Positions 24,788-38,913 of a stretch of 64,000 bases of DNA are shown here, in pieces. Each line of letters opens with the position of its first letter. The first letter of the stretch is position 1. This stretch comes from Mauremys mutica (taxonomy: Eukaryota > Chordata > Testudines > Geoemydidae). The stretch is from contig NC_059082.1 in the NCBI RefSeq assembly GCF_020497125.1, forward strand, positions 30,588,965 to 30,652,964, read 5' to 3'. The notes below the pieces were generated by a model. The model was not told the origin of the DNA. It worked only from the letters and a program-made list of their open reading frames with translations, and did not search any database. Both the position numbers and the translations under genes were made by a program.

Positions 24788-26054
24788 CTGTTAAGGGAAA
24801 TTAGTTATGATTAGATAGAATAAAATCAGTTTTACACAAGGATTGCATTTTATATCCCCCATCAAATTGCTCTAACTTGTAGCTTTAAATCTACACAGAG
24901 CCATTTTAAAGTTAAGTTTTAATTAACCTCTGTAGCCTACAGGGCCTACAATGAACAAAACGGAAGGTATATTACTTCAGGGATAAGTGTATATTCTGCA
25001 ACAATATTAGTTTATAAAAAAAATACACTACTGTCAATCACAAAATGTGGAAGAGTTAACATTTATTTGGAAATCTGAGTTCCGGTTCATGCTTGAAGGT
25101 GAAACTACACAACAGTTTGCAGAGAATAGTTACAAAAGGATCCCAAAGGGGACACTAAAAATTCTTGCAGCTTTCAAACTTGCACATGTTCATTCTAATT
25201 TGCAAAATTCTACTCACCCACTTGTTGAGAATAAGTGACATTTTTTGCTGGGTGAGAGAGTAAAGTTCTTCATTATCATCACCGTCAAGGTAAAGGATTG
25301 GTAACTGATTTTGTGCCAGGGTTAGTAAATTTCACTACAATTCTGCAAGACTATTAACTTAGTGTCAATTTTGTTCTGAAGAGCAACATTAGCACTTTGT
25401 ACAAATTTGCACTTCTTCTCTCATACGTGAGCTATTTGCCCAGTTTGTGCTCTACGGTAGCTAAGCTACCACACCATTCTCAAGGTAAATCACTATAATA
25501 ATGTTATGGGGATTCATGGAAGCCGGACAATAACAGCACTAGCAAATACTATGAAAACAACAGTTAAGTGACTTGCAAGGTTCCCAAACTATGAATACAG
25601 CTCAGTCCTGGCTGGCAACACCCCTACCCTCTCAATCCTGAGCCTCCCTGGAACAGATGCTGCAAATCATACTAAATTGTGAGACACGTCCGAGATAGAG
25701 ATCAGTGTTCATTAGGGTCTAAGTTGAGATCATTTGTGACCACAGGGATAAAAATAAGTCTCCAGAACTGGAAAAAATAGACTCTAAAACTACTGCAACA
25801 GCCGGCCTCTTTGGTGAAACTCTTGCTAACGTAGAGGGCTGATCCTGTGAGATGATGAGCGCCCAAACCACTCACTCACTACAATGGGTATTGAGCATGT
25901 TCAGCACCAGGTCTTTACATCTGCCAAAAAGCAAATATGAGATGTTTAACTAACCATAATCCTTCAGAGCAAAATTCATCCCTGTGCAAAAAGCCAGTAC
26001 TGGGACTATGTCTCAATTAAGTCCTCAAAATAAGGCTTAAGTGGTGCATATGCT

Positions 26055-26190
26055 TGTGCTGGCTCCAGGGGTGCTGGAATAACTTTTATAGTGGGGGTGC
26101 TGAGAACCAATGAACCAAACTGTAAATCCTGTGTATAATGGAAACCAGTTCAAGCCAGGGGGTGTGACAGCACCTCCGGCACCAGCACCT
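26055..26190. mobile_element. Short hAT-like MITE (about 136 bp)
   Basis: The ends are GTGCTGG and CCAGCAC in inverted orientation. The 8-bp flanks CATATGCT (26047-26054) and TATATGCT (26191-26198) differ at one base. The interior has the characteristic 'agtgggggtgctgag' and 'cagggggtgtgacagcacc'. There is no coding content. Confidence 0.65.
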
Positions 26191-26556
26191 ATATGCTCTC
26201 TGCAAAAGGGACAATTTCACCCTCATTCCATAGGGGAAAAGTTTCAGCTCTGCTGGGGAATTACTATGAGTTATGCCATTCTGCCCATCCAAAATAAACC
26301 TGTCAATAATTCGTTTATTACTATCTAGCTGTGCAAAAGCACAAGTGAGACAACATTATGCTCTCAGCGGAGTTATTTATACATTGTGACTCAATAAGAA
26401 CTGGCTCTACTTCTCTGGTATAGACACTGAATCAAAGACACCCATACAAACAACAGAAGGCGCAGTATAAAGTGTATACTTCTACACTTTATATTACGGA
26501 TGAATATTGGAGGCAAGAACAAGGACAAATTTATCATCTTCTCCAACACTAAGGAT

Positions 26557-26620
26557 AAAATCCTGGCTCTACTGAAATCAACAGGAGTTTTGCCATTGAT
26601 TTCAATGAGGCCAGGATTTT
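26557..26620. repeat. Hairpin repeat with 'tgaaatcaa / ttgatttca' core
   Basis: AAAATCCTGGC at the left is inverted as GCCAGGATTTT at the right end. Between them, 'actgaaatcaa' pairs with 'ttgatttcaat'. It is a single near-palindrome of 64 bp. Confidence 0.75.
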
Positions 26621-27576
26621 CCTCTAGGAGTTTTCTTCAGTTCAGTTAAAAACGAGGTTCACAGTTGCTTTATAAAACAATGTCCACCCCACATTGCGGA
26701 AGAATGAAAAGCCAGCCCATGAGGCTGTCAGCTAATACAATAAATAATAATAATAGAGATGGGGCTTGTCTGTGCAGACAGATTAATTCAGTGGAAGCAA
26801 AGGGGAATCTGCTATGTGGTTGGTAACACCTCAATGGGACCAGACATGATTCATGAACAATGTGGGGAAATGAGGATCTGTCAATGAAAGGGATGGGCAG
26901 AGAGTATGTGGGAGGAATTGGAGCTGACAGAGAAAAGAAAGAATCTGGAAGTCTCTTATTAGGAGTGGTGCCTTCAATGAACATACGCTGGGCCTTGTAA
27001 AACTAATTTTTTCTCCTGCAGACCTTCACTGTTTCCCCTGCACCCTCAATTTCTCTTTTCAACCCCTGGTTGTGCTCGGTGCCTAATTACCTTTGTCCTC
27101 GCCCATTGACTTTTTGACTCTAGATTAACCCCCATCTCTTTTAATATGATTTGCAAGGGAATTGTGTGAGAGAGATTCAGCGATGAGGTCCCAGCTGTGC
27201 ACTATTTTAAATAGCTTCCTCCTCCCAAGGTGCCAGGCTGCCATTTTAGCAGCCCTTTGTGGTCCTGTCAGCCACTTTCTAATGTAAAAGTGGAACTATG
27301 AGCTATCCAGTGGTCCAAATTTAGTTCTTATAAGAGAAACTGAGTTGAAATTGGATTTTTAGACCATAAAATGCTGCTGAAAGGGCAGCTGACCTTTTGG
27401 GCATATGGGAGCGTAATGCGGAGAAGGCCTAAATAGTTCAGGAAACCTTTAAAAATAAAGAGAGAATTAAAAAAAACAAAAATAAAAAAACTAGAGAAAA
27501 ATAATTCCAAATAGTAGAGTTTTACTAGAAACTACTTTTCAAAGTGGAGTGCATGCTGCAAACACACCCAGGCAGC

Positions 27577-27593
27577 TGTGTGTGTGTGTGTGT
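27577..27593. repeat. (TG)n microsatellite
   Basis: A run of TG dinucleotides in the OTUD7A intron. Confidence 0.95.
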
Positions 27594-27773
27594 TTTTAAA
27601 GAAAATGAGATGGAAAATTTACAAGCCTTATTCCAAAATCAGTGAGCTACACCAGGCTGTGTGCCTTTATTGGCTATTGGTTCACTCCTGAGGTGGCACA
27701 AGGCAGGTAGCAGAACCCTGCAATCTCTGCTATGAACACGCCCTGTTGTGGCTTATTTCTCTTCTGTTGTTTA

Positions 27774-27908
<135 letters not shown>

Positions 27909-28132
27909 CTAATTAGTTAAAAATACATCTAAGGAAAAATCAATACTCACACTTCACCGCAGGAGAGAATTTGCATTGTTCAGACTAAGAGCAGCTCACA
28001 GCATCTTAGTAAGCTTGAGACCCACCCACCTCTTTTCCCCCAATAAAGCTCTCTATTAGTGAGTGTCCCGGAACATAGATCAGGCTTGATGGGTTCAAGA
28101 CACCTTACTGTTAAGATTACAGAGAGTTCTTA

Positions 28133-28285
<153 letters not shown>

Positions 28286-28624
28286 TTAGCTGGGAAAAGC
28301 GTAGAAGAAATAATTGGCTGAAGGAAAGAACCAGTACAGGAATATGGAGTATAAGAGGCCTTTGCACCAAACAGTCTCCCAATTCCTGTGTGATATGTGT
28401 CACCTCTCTCCTCTAAACCCAGGCCTTTTGTGAAGCATTTTGACACTGATTCCCCCGCACCCCCTCCACATCTGAACCATAATCGCTGGTACTGTATTTG
28501 TCTGCCACTGCATGCAGTGCTGTAGCCTGTACTCATGCCAGTAGTCTCGCTGCAACTAATGAGGCTAATTGGCATGAACTAGGGCTACTGCCATGAGTGA
28601 GAGTTGCAGGATCAGCCTCTTAAG

Positions 28625-28936
28625 CCTTGTCTACACGACAAAGGTGTACAACTTTAACTCTACTGGTACAGTTAAAGCAATACAACCCCCTCTAGTGTGG
28701 ATGCAGCTATACCATATAAACATGCTTATTCTGGTATAAACAGGCTTGTACTGGTATAGGTTATTCATGTATGGGAAGGGGAAATGAGCTATACCGGTAT
28801 CAATAACCTTTATTCTGGTATAGCTGCATCCACAGGAGGGGTTCTACCAACATACCTGTATGGGTAAGTATATATATGACACCACAAGCTATCATGGTTA
28901 TAGCAGAACGAAATCTGTGTGTAGACCAGACCAAGG
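28625..28936. mobile_element. MITE, Harbinger-like (312 bp)
   Basis: The left end CCTTGTCTACAC matches the inverted right end GTGTAGACCAGACCAAGG. AAG is duplicated at 28622-28624 and 28937-28939. The interior has inverted words built on 'ctggtata' and 'gtggatgcagctatacc'. No transposase frame is present. Confidence 0.8.
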
Positions 28937-31900
28937 AAGCTCTTTGGAGCAAGGACCCTGACATTTTGTAATGCACAATGTACATCTAAGGGATATATTA
29001 CATTATAAATATTAGTAATAGCTGAAATAACCCCCCCATTTTAGCACCATGCAGATTATATATACAAACACACCTTATATATACACAATACACATAATGT
29101 GCGTGTGAGTGTCTTTCACAGTTAGTACCTTTTCATTTTTCACAGCTAAAGAAATAAAAGGTTGATAATTTGACTCTAAATCCTTCAACTGTTGCTTAGG
29201 GCATGAACAAGGCTCTTCCATCCCTGTCTATTCTGAGCCACTCTTTGCATGTTCTCAATATGTTCTTATGGCCCATAAAGTTGATAAGAGCATTCAAAAT
29301 TGAAACATGAAGCAGAGAGGGATTCTGGAGATTTCTGACTCAGGTAATGATTGCCAGTTAAGGTATATGAGAGCCTGAGGCAAAGCTCAATGCATGATCC
29401 AGTAAGCATGCTATTTAAGGACTACTCAAGTCCATTGAAAGGATCACTGCTACTGGGCTATACCTCACTGTTGTTTTCTTTCTTTCTGCTGTCCTGCCTG
29501 CTCGGTGTTTGCTTCAGGAATGAAGTTTAGCAGCTGTGCTGCATACTGAGCATACTGAAGACTCTACTACAATACGTTTGATAGATTCTTAATTGAATAC
29601 ATTATGAGAAATGTAATGGAGGTTTGAATTAAAATTGGCAATTTTCCTCTGTTTCATTAAAAAAAAAAGATTAGTCTCTTTGCTAACATATTTTATGATG
29701 ACATTTAATATAAAGCTGTTGAAGGGGGGCTGGGAAGGGGACTCCTCTTTCTCAGAATTATGCAGCCCATTACTGCTCTAGTGACAACCAATCAAGAAAT
29801 TTAATTTTCTTTAACATTAGCCTAAATGACTTACTGTAAATATTCACCCAAGGAAAGCCAAAGGGCAAAGGGACTCCGAAAAGCCAGCCAGCCACATGGC
29901 AATGAATAATTCAGAGGTTATTACCTTTACCATAAACAATACTTAACTGTTATTTTCCAGCAGCACAGACATATACATTAGCAACACTGGAAGATGGAGC
30001 ATTTCTGGATAATTATTGTTGATCGCAGAACAGAATGCGGGATGTATAATCTGCGCTTGTAACAATAATCATGCTGAAATCAACTGTTAATTGTGCCTGA
30101 TTTAGACATATTTGATGACTCCACTATAAAACTATTTTTTGCCTCTTGTTTAATTTGATTTTCTACACAAAAGAATGGGGGGGGGAATGAGGAGGAAAGC
30201 AAGAATTATGTACAAATTCTGTGCCAAGATTGCTCCCTACTGGCAATAGAGTACAATTCTTTATACTGTAGTACATTTTTTTTGTCCAGGTTGCTCTTGT
30301 ATGAAATATAAAACTGTGGACAATTAGCCAGTTTTAGCTGCATATATTGCCATTAGGTTCAGGTATGGAAACAAGTATTCTTAGGGACTTTAGCTCTTTG
30401 AAGAACATGCATTTGGATGACAAGTATAGTATATGATGTTGCAATTCAAAATTAATTGGAGAGTTCTGCATTACAGCCACCAAGTCATTGCCCTATGGGG
30501 CATTCCAAAGGGCATCACTACCAAGCAGAAGTGATTACTGGGCCTGATCCCAATCTCATGGACACTGATGTAAATCAGGGGTACCTCCACTGAATTCTGT
30601 GGTATTATATCAGTGGAACATCAATGATGGAGTGAAAACAAAATCAAGTCCCATGTGTTTTGAGTGTCATTTACAGTCCAAAAAGTAAAGTGCAGTCAGA
30701 ACTTATTAAACCTATGCAAATTAAGTTAATTAAGCAACTGTTATGGATTTAGGATTTATTATACTCCTCACAAATATATTAAATCGGCACGTTACAGAAA
30801 GCAAGCAAGAAAAGAGCCCAACTAAGCCAAGGATAAACACATGCCCAGTCCTGATGGTGCATGCTCTTGCAGAGCACAGATTGTGATTTGTGAGTTGGGA
30901 TGTCACGACATGGCTTGAAACCAAAAGCCCTTTACTATTGTCAGTTAGTTCCTGCCCAGAAAGTAAATGGACCTTGAGAAACAAAAACATTTAGATTTTT
31001 TTGGTTTCTTTGTAAGAGAAAATGACAGGTTACAATGAACAGTTTTCATACACAGATTTCAGAGAAATCCATTAAAATTAGCTGTTTTTATAAATAACAT
31101 TTTTATTGATATTTGTAAAAGCTATTTGTACAAATTGTAATTTGGCCTAAACTGTCCTGACAGAAGCCCTCTAATAATATTTTAATCAGTAAACAGATAC
31201 ATTAAGGGTTATAATATTGTACCATCTCCATAAATATGCACAGCTTCTGAAGCTCCTTTCACCTGAATTTTTTTGCAGCCCTGTGATGAGCATATACATC
31301 ATAAACTGATTCTTGTGGGTAGTTTGAGGTTAGGATGAGGGAATATTACTCTCTTCATGCACAATTTAATAGTTAAGCCTTGAATCTTTAAAATTTCACT
31401 GTGCTGCCTGTTTTGTAAGGTACATTCTATTCAGTAACTTTGATTTCCTGTAGGTGAGATCCACCTTCTGGTATGACAGAAGCAATTGTAAAGTTCAAGG
31501 ACTGTAAGTAAGACACTTCAGACTAATTTCTAGAGTGAACAAGTACCCTGCAATTGCCTACCTGCATAATTTGTGGTTGTTTGCTGCTCCAGTATGGTCA
31601 AGGATTTTCTTTTTGAACAGTCCTAGCTGTAACCTTGCTATAACTCTGTTAACAAGCCCTGCTGCAGATTGGACAAGTCAAAAGTCATTGCAGCTATCGA
31701 TGAATGACAGCGTTCAATGTCCTCCAAGTGTACTTTTTAAAGTATTTCTAAAGCTATTTGCAAAGTAACATGCCCAAATAGGTTCTCTCCAGTGAACCTT
31801 TATGATAAATGTATTATGGTCAAAGGACTGTTATCATACAACTCACAATTATTATTTCAACCTGATTATGAGGAGTCATTTCACTGCTGGCTGGTTGACA

Positions 31901-33103
31901 AAGCACTTCATTGTAGTGTGGGAGCTCTTAGGTAAGCCTCATGAAACAGTCTCTGCCCCAGTTGGCAAATGTTCTTTTTTTTTCTGAATATATGAACAAA
32001 GACGAAAAACCTGGATAAGCAGCCTGTGAGGAGACAAAACTATTGGCAGGTTCTAGCCAGCTGATATATTTCACCCTATAGGACCCAGTTTACAGTTGAT
32101 GGAACTACCAGAATGTGTTGATCAAAGCGATAACTCAAGGTCATGTCAAAATGTGTTTCAGGGAAACCACTGGTGACAAAGTATGTTTTAAAATCCTCTC
32201 CAAACAAACAGGGTTCCTCCTGGGGACCTGTGGGCAAGGTAACCCACCCTTATCTCCTCCGTAACTGACAATTTTTGCAACATATATTGGTATGTACAGG
32301 AGTTGAACAAATTTAGATGTGGGGTATAGGAGGGCAAAATGATAAGTCACTGGGGTTTCACCTATAAATGCTAATGGAGTTTTACTTATAAGTCAAAGCT
32401 CCAGATTTCATCTGGTGAGACTATGTAATCCAAGTAAAAAAAAAATCAGTCAAAGCTATCTTTCTTCCAAAGCTCTCAAATTACATGATGAATGCTATTC
32501 GTATATAGAGAAGAAATCTTTATTACAGCCTATAATTACACTGTATTTATTTAAAATTAAAAAAAACCCAAACCCAATTCTTAACAGAAGTTGATAGGCA
32601 CAAATCCCCTCTATTCTCAATAGGACTATGAAAATTTTTTATGTTTTTCTTTGGTATTTATTAGTTACACTCCATATTTAGGGGTAATATGGCCTGGTGG
32701 ATCTGATACTTGGAAGATTACCTCAGATAGGGAGTTCCTGTGGTGATATGGTACATCATTGTGGCTATCACTCAGTCCCTGCCCTGGCTGCCAGTGTGGC
32801 AAGAAAAAATGGGTATGAGTGGATCATCTCTCTTTCCATCTAATTCCTGGCTGTCCCAATAGTATCTGAAGACCACTAGCAGCTGCATATACTACATTAG
32901 ACCTGAGGCTGCTGTACTGGAGCCTGAATGGTGTAGCATTCCCACCACCCCAGATTTATGCCAAACATTGCTTGGCTGAACCACATGTGGACTTGCACTA
33001 GCATGCAATACAAAACCAGGTCACACTAAATACTACTTTGATTTAACTGCCCTTGTAATTAGCCTGTCACTGTCTTTGCTTGTATGATTCAATTTAAGTG
33101 AAG

Positions 33104-33306
33104 TATCAGAGGGGTAGCCGTGTTAGTCTGGTTCTGTAAAAGCAGCAAAGAATCCTGTGGCACCTTATAGACTAACAGACGTTTTGCAGCATGAGCTTTC
33201 GTGGGTGAATACCCACTTCTTGCATCCGAAGAAGTGGGTATTCACCCACGAAAGCTCATGCTGCAAAACGTTTGTTAGTCTATAAGGTGCCACAGGATTC
33301 TTTGCT
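33104..33306. mobile_element. Foldback copy of the 'ctctgatac' retroposon
   Basis: The exact 13-bp direct repeat AATTTAAGTGAAG flanks it (33091-33103 and 33307-33319). Starting at the right of the first duplication it is the reversed 3' end of the retroposon seen at 20914-21271. At 33221 it turns back on itself. Bases 33144-33220 and 33230-33306 are inverted copies, 77 bp each with one mismatch, around a 9-nt loop. Only the reversed arm contains the 3' terminus 'acggctacccctctgata'. The single outer target duplication shows that both arms arrived in one insertion. Confidence 0.85.
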
Positions 33307-35031
33307 AATTTAAGTGAAGCAGTCTAGGGCATAAGAAAGAGTAAATCCCGAAGATGTTTTTCAGAGGGAAACAATATACAAGCAAACCCAATCTTTAAAA
33401 TTACATTGATGCCCATAGGGTTCTTCAACAGCTTTCAGTTATCCCACACCTTTTGCAAGCAAATACAATTACATGAAACAGCCCAGAGGAGATTATCTCT
33501 AAAAAGAGTATTTTATATTATATCTAATACCAACATTTTGATCATTCAAGATCATATTCACTACCACCAAGGGAAATGTGTTCCCTAATTATGAAAAATA
33601 AAATATTTTGGCAATGTACAATAAATAACAGGAACATATAATAGCTTGTAATAATAGCAATGTGTCACTAGGTGGCATTAAAGGGTTTAATTTACTGAGT
33701 ACTGTAATAAGCGCATAGAGAATGGAGTTTATTTGAACAGTAGCATTCATCACCCTTCTGAGTGTCTGGCTGTCATGGCGGTGATGGGCTTGGGAGGAGA
33801 GTAAGCCTGCTTGCAGAATTTACTCAGGTGAGCTGTGGCAAGTACATGCTAGGGTCTTCCTCCCATCCCCTTTTAAACTGCAATTTTGGGGGCTCCCTCA
33901 GCCACCACTGGGCACTACAGTAAACAAAATTCTGATGGTTGCTAGTTAACCACATGCATAAGGCATTATAACTGCAGAGTGGCATTGACAAAGCAATATT
34001 CAAACAGTCAAATGCATAAAACCACACACCCATCCTGCCATGTAACAATTATGCTACAAGCCTTTGGAGATCCCATTCAGAAATGCAAAGATCAGAATGT
34101 GACACAAACACGCTTCAGTTTGCTGTCCAACCAATGCTCTACTTTACAGGAACTGAGAGAGTACCAAGAACCAGGCCACACTGTGCTGCTGGTTTGTGGA
34201 CAGTATCAATCTGCTTCTCTATTTTTTGTGCTTCTAACGATGGCCTCTAATCGTACGACAACTCACTCACTCTCTAGTACAATTACTACCTATGGGAGTA
34301 CAAGCATACAAGGGCGTACAAGAACGCAGCTTTCGAACAAGCACAACCAGCTTTCTTTATTAAAAAGATGGTCTCCAATTTACCCAATGAACTTTTTTCT
34401 GATTAGCTACAATATATAACATGCTTAATAGTAATACAGCTACGATGATGAGGCTAAACTCAAGAGAAAATACAATATCTGTATAAAGGTAACATTAGAA
34501 CGATTGATTAATTTAAATATTTTTCCCAAATTAACTTTGTGATGTGTCATGTTACCTAGTGCGAATTTAGAAGTAAAACTTTCCACTCGTTCTTATCATT
34601 TCCTTCAGTGAAAGATCCTTATTATCCTATTGGATTGTTTTCAGGAAAAATCCTAATATCCTAAGTTATACACTGTAGATCCTGACTGGGAGAGGACTGG
34701 GGTCATTTTCACATGAACCCTAAAAACTACAAGAATTAGACTATTGTGCCTAGAAGTAATAAATAATAGTAATAATGTTCCTTTGCACTTACATAGCATC
34801 TTTCATCAAAGGATTTCAGAGCACTTTACAAACATGTAATTAAGTCTTACAATATCCCCTTGAGGTAGTTAAGCACTTAAGCACTGTGAGGTAGTTAAGC
34901 ACACTCAATACGTTTATACACAGCTGGTAAAAACAGGGAATCACTGAGAATCTAGCTCTCCTCAACCGAGAGGCTCTTATAAAAGCTGTGACAATGCAGT
35001 ATTACATGAATGGAGAAAGAGACACCAGGGG

Positions 35032-35135
35032 GATGAGGTAATATTTTTTATTGGACCAACTTATTGGGAAGGATCAATTTCCTTTCAAAAGTACAACCAC
35101 CCACTGATCCCCTTTACAGAGCTTCATCCCTAAGC
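35032..35135 (+). repeat. Interspersed repeat fragment ('gaggtaatattttttattgg')
   Basis: The string 'gatgaggtaatattttttat' followed by 'tggaccaac' and later 'agagcttcatccctaag' matches a repeat I recall as common in sauropsid genomes. Family not assigned, boundaries approximate. Confidence 0.45.
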
Positions 35136-35839
35136 AAATTTGCTTCAGGAAGAAGAAAAAGGGTAACAGTAAATATCCTTGACATGTGACACACGACAGT
35201 TCTCCAGAGCATTTGGCAAGAGGGACTTCTGTTTGTACTTAATACAAAAGATGAAATTAAAACTGATATTTATTAAGAAAACTTCCAATATGTCTTCAAA
35301 CTAATAGGAAAACAGAAACAGCTTATGATGGTAACCAAAGAGTATGCTGACATATTTTTATGTCAAAGAATGTCATCTCTTTGTACTATTGACCTGTCAT
35401 ATCTCTTGGTGCTCAGTGTGGTAGGTCTCTGAATGAAGCAAACTGTCCAAGGTTCACGTTGGCTCAGAATTTCTGGCTTTCAGGCAGTGGATTTTAAGCC
35501 AGATTCTTGTCTTTTGTCCTATCAGGACCCTTCATGTCCTGCTTGGAGAGCTGAGGTTCTCTTCTCCCATGCTACACTTCCCCTTCCTGTCCTTCAGAGG
35601 TTTTGCATCTTAGCACCTTTCATCTTGCGGAAAAAGGCTGGATGTGGCTATGACCTAGTCAGAGCTATGTAGAGGCCAAATGTGAATGTGAGCTCGCTTG
35701 GACCATTTGACAGTCTGACACCATGGACTGTGAAGTGCTGCTCACCCATCTACAAGACCTGACTCTGCTCTTTTCTTTCAGATGAAATTATTCCCTCTTC
35801 CCTCAAAGACCTTCACATGGTGAATCCCACAGGAACTGA

Positions 35840-36500
35840 TCCTATCGTTTCTCTTATTCATGATCTTCCTAAGGCCATCAGGAAAGATTCTACAGGCTCT
35901 GATGTTACCATCAGTATGTAGATGGCACTTAGCTCTATGCCCCATCTTAATAAATGTGCACTCTGTAATTTCCCTAGTGATCCAGTGTTTGAATAAGGGG
36001 AGTGGAGGTGGGGAAAGGGTGAAGAGCTGCAGGCTAAAGGCAGAAGTTATATGAGTAGGGAGGGGTGCAGCATTTTGAGGAACTAGCTGAAAAGGTGACC
36101 TGCCCCTCCTTTGCAGGAGTCTGTTACCTGGATCAAAGTGGCACACAGGTGCAAAATCATGCTTCACAACTCAGTGAGTCTAGACACCCAGGGAGTAATG
36201 GCAGACAGGGATGTCTCTCACCTTTGCCTTGTTCAGCTATCGTGTTCATTCCTCTAGGAAGTAGATCTATGAACCACAACCCATATAACTCTTTCCACCT
36301 TAAATTAATCCTAAACAGCAGCCCTTGTTCTAAGCAGAGCCGACTGTATGAATACCTCATACCAGTATCTTGCATGGTACATTGGCTGCCAGTGGGTCCA
36401 TTTCAAAGCGCTCAAGCTCACCTTCAAAGCCCTGAATGGGCGAGAGTCCCCTTATCTCAGGAACTGTCTTTCTGCTCCTCATCATGTATCAGATAAAATC
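35840..36500 (+). mobile_element. Ancient L2/CR1-like LINE reverse transcriptase relic
   Basis: Near 35905-35945 the plus strand reads 'HQYVDGT*LYA', a decayed form of the RT catalytic YxDD motif followed by the usual T-Q-L-Y. About 440 bp further on, 36385-36465 reads in shifting frames as 'HWLPV', 'FKALKLTFKALNG' and 'SPYL', the conserved post-RT segment of L2/CR1-type LINEs. Stops and frameshifts throughout mark it as long dead. Confidence 0.6.
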
Positions 36501-38039
36501 ATCAAAGCAAGAACTAAAAAACTATAAAGAAAAAAAGCTTAAGATGGAGGTATGTATTAAAATCCAGAAGCTGCACCACAACTGGTAATTTATACAAATA
36601 TCTATTGAAGTCAGTAACTGGCTAACACACACCAGACCTCCTACAAACCTCTGTAATGAAATGGTAACATTAAAGATATATTCAAAACTTGCATCTCTAT
36701 TCTGGTTAGATGAGCTCATTGTATGCATTTGCTTTGCAGGCTTTCATTTCAGAGAGGATTTTCGAATGGTACCTTGGGACTGTTTAGGAAATGGCTCCTT
36801 TGTGAAAAGAATTCTCACAGGGGTTGGCTGGCTACTGGTTGTTATTGTTGGTGAGCTGCGAGACAGCTGCCATGTCCATTATGCACAATGCAATTCCCAG
36901 CAAAGGCCAAACTGGTTGCCAAGCACCTACCTGAAAAATCCCTTAAACATAAGCTGTTGGAGACCAGGTGCTCAATGTAGGAGAAAAAGGAAATCAAAGA
37001 TAGGTGCCACTTAAGGCTCAATGATTTTACTGAATTGATTTCCCCATCATACGCTTGACATTTAGATTCAGTTTTTTTATTTCTATATTATGTTTTTAGC
37101 ACTGCTCTCTAATACCAAGTGTTTCTTCAATACTGCACAAAGCCACTGTATGACACTGTCCCCTTTTGTACAACCTCACCCAAACTTCTACACAAGAGGA
37201 CATGACTGGGTGTTCAAGTCTTGGATGAAAATGTTCGAAGAAGGCGTGTAATAAAAGTTTCTTTCCTCCTCACCCTCCTTTTTATAAACATCCTCCTCTC
37301 TAGCTGCAACTTGTGCATTTTTGTAGCATGATTATCTTTCAAGCAGAAAGACATTAGAGACTTGAAAAGCCATCAGGATTTGTTGTTGTGTAACAGAGGT
37401 ATATACCTTCCTTTGGGAGTTTAAAACACCTCTGCAGCTTTGTCAGTGAATGAGAAACAGTATTTGGGATTCAAACTCATTTCTCCTAGCACATATCACT
37501 TGTAGAGCACCAAGCTAACCTCATAACTCTCCCTGTTTCCTTAGTAAATACGTTTCCCTCCAACACAATAGGAACAAACACAAATCTGAGTTCAGCTAAT
37601 TTCCTCCTAACTTGATATGTTTTTGATTAGCTGTGATTTTGATTTGAAAGCAGAACTAGAAGCTTAATTGGATATGATTTATTCACAGCAGGCTAGAGCT
37701 ACAAGTTTGATTTTATGCACAAGAAATCCAAAATTATGCATCTTTTCTCCAATGATGGTACTGGAGCAGCATTATGCAGGAATACAGTTGGACAAGATAC
37801 ATTTTGAATCAATGGTTATACACACTTAAATCAGCTTTCCAACATAGTGCATCTGAAAGGGAAAGAAATTCTTTAAAAAATATAGGTAAGAACTTTCTGT
37901 CTATAGACATTTTCTGTAAGAAGAGTGTTGGTCTTTGAAAGCCACCAAGTCCAGTGTAAAAATGCATCATTTTAATAGTAATTTTAAACTTACTCCTTTT
38001 TTAAAATAAAGTATACCTGAAAGCATTAAAAAACCTAGA

Positions 38040-38127
38040 CTGAGATTTTCAAGACTGCCTAAATAATTTGGATGCATTAATGTGAACTGAACTCCAAAAT
38101 CCCCTGTATGTCATTGAAAAATCTCAG
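38040..38127. repeat. Hairpin-type interspersed repeat
   Basis: CTGAGATTTTCAA at the left pairs with TTGAAAAATCTCAG at the right, with about 60 bp between. It is similar in plan to the other hairpin repeats in the window. Confidence 0.6.
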
Positions 38128-38179
38128 CCTAAATGTATTTGTTTGCTGAGGTATAATAATTCTAGTGAAAATAATTTGC

Positions 38180-38420
38180 ACTTTGAGAGGTTGGACTGGA
38201 TCCTGTCATCCAAGGATCTCAAAGCTCTTCCTAAATATTAACTAAACCTTGCAGCACTAGGGAAGTAAGTATTAATGTACCCATTCTACAGATTGGCAAA
38301 CAGATACAAAATAGCTACGTGACTTGACCAAAGTCACAAGATGAGTCAGGTGGTAATGGAACCAGGAGTTCTGCTTCCAATTGTCTACTGTACTTACTAG
38401 GCAACACTCCCACTGAGTAT
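38180..38420 (+). repeat. Old SINE/LINE-like repeat ('ccaaggatctcaaagc')
   Basis: It contains 'catccaaggatctcaaagc', 'cccattctacagattgg', 'acttgaccaaagtcacaag' and 'ggaaccaggagttct' in the order of a widespread amniote repeat I recognise by these words. A second partial copy lies at about 34785-34960 ('cacttacatagcatctttca'). I cannot assign a family name with certainty. Confidence 0.55.
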
Positions 38421-38880
38421 CTGTAAATCCACATTGTCTGCTTGCCACAAATCACAACCTGCAGGATTGTTGGTTTTGCAACTAATTTATTATTGGGCCA
38501 CTTGTTATCCACAAGTGAAACATTTAAGCTTTAATGCCAAAATCTCATGGAAGATACTAAACTTTGCTCCTTTTGCTTTTAAAAAATATGTTAAAAATAA
38601 TATGCTTAGGAGCACCTGAATATCCTCCACTTAATATCCTGGAGCTATGAGGCTTTCATCTATACTCCAATCAACTCGTAGCCATGCTTCCCCTTCACTT
38701 CTTGTCACTTAACTAACCATTTCGAAATTAACATCAACCAAAGCAGACTTAACATGTATTGTGCTTCTATAATTCTTCACTTTTTAGTGCTACTTTTTTT
38801 TTTAAACTGTAAATGTCAAGGATGATTTTCCAAACTTTGTCAGAATCTTGACATCCATCTCCTTCAGAGCAAGTGAAAGA

Positions 38881-38913
38881 AGAGAGAGAGAGAGTGTGTG
38901 TGTGTGTGTGTGT
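38881..38913. repeat. Compound microsatellite (AG)7 then (TG)n
   Basis: Adjacent AG and TG dinucleotide runs. Confidence 0.95.

Noticed and set aside
33979..34419. 146-codon frame on the plus strand
   Set aside because: No recognisable motif, unremarkable composition, in an intron, and length is within chance for 64 kb.
38881..38913. Tandem dinucleotides considered as a possible CRISPR-like or satellite array
   Set aside because: Ordinary microsatellite; no spacer structure, and the genome is vertebrate.
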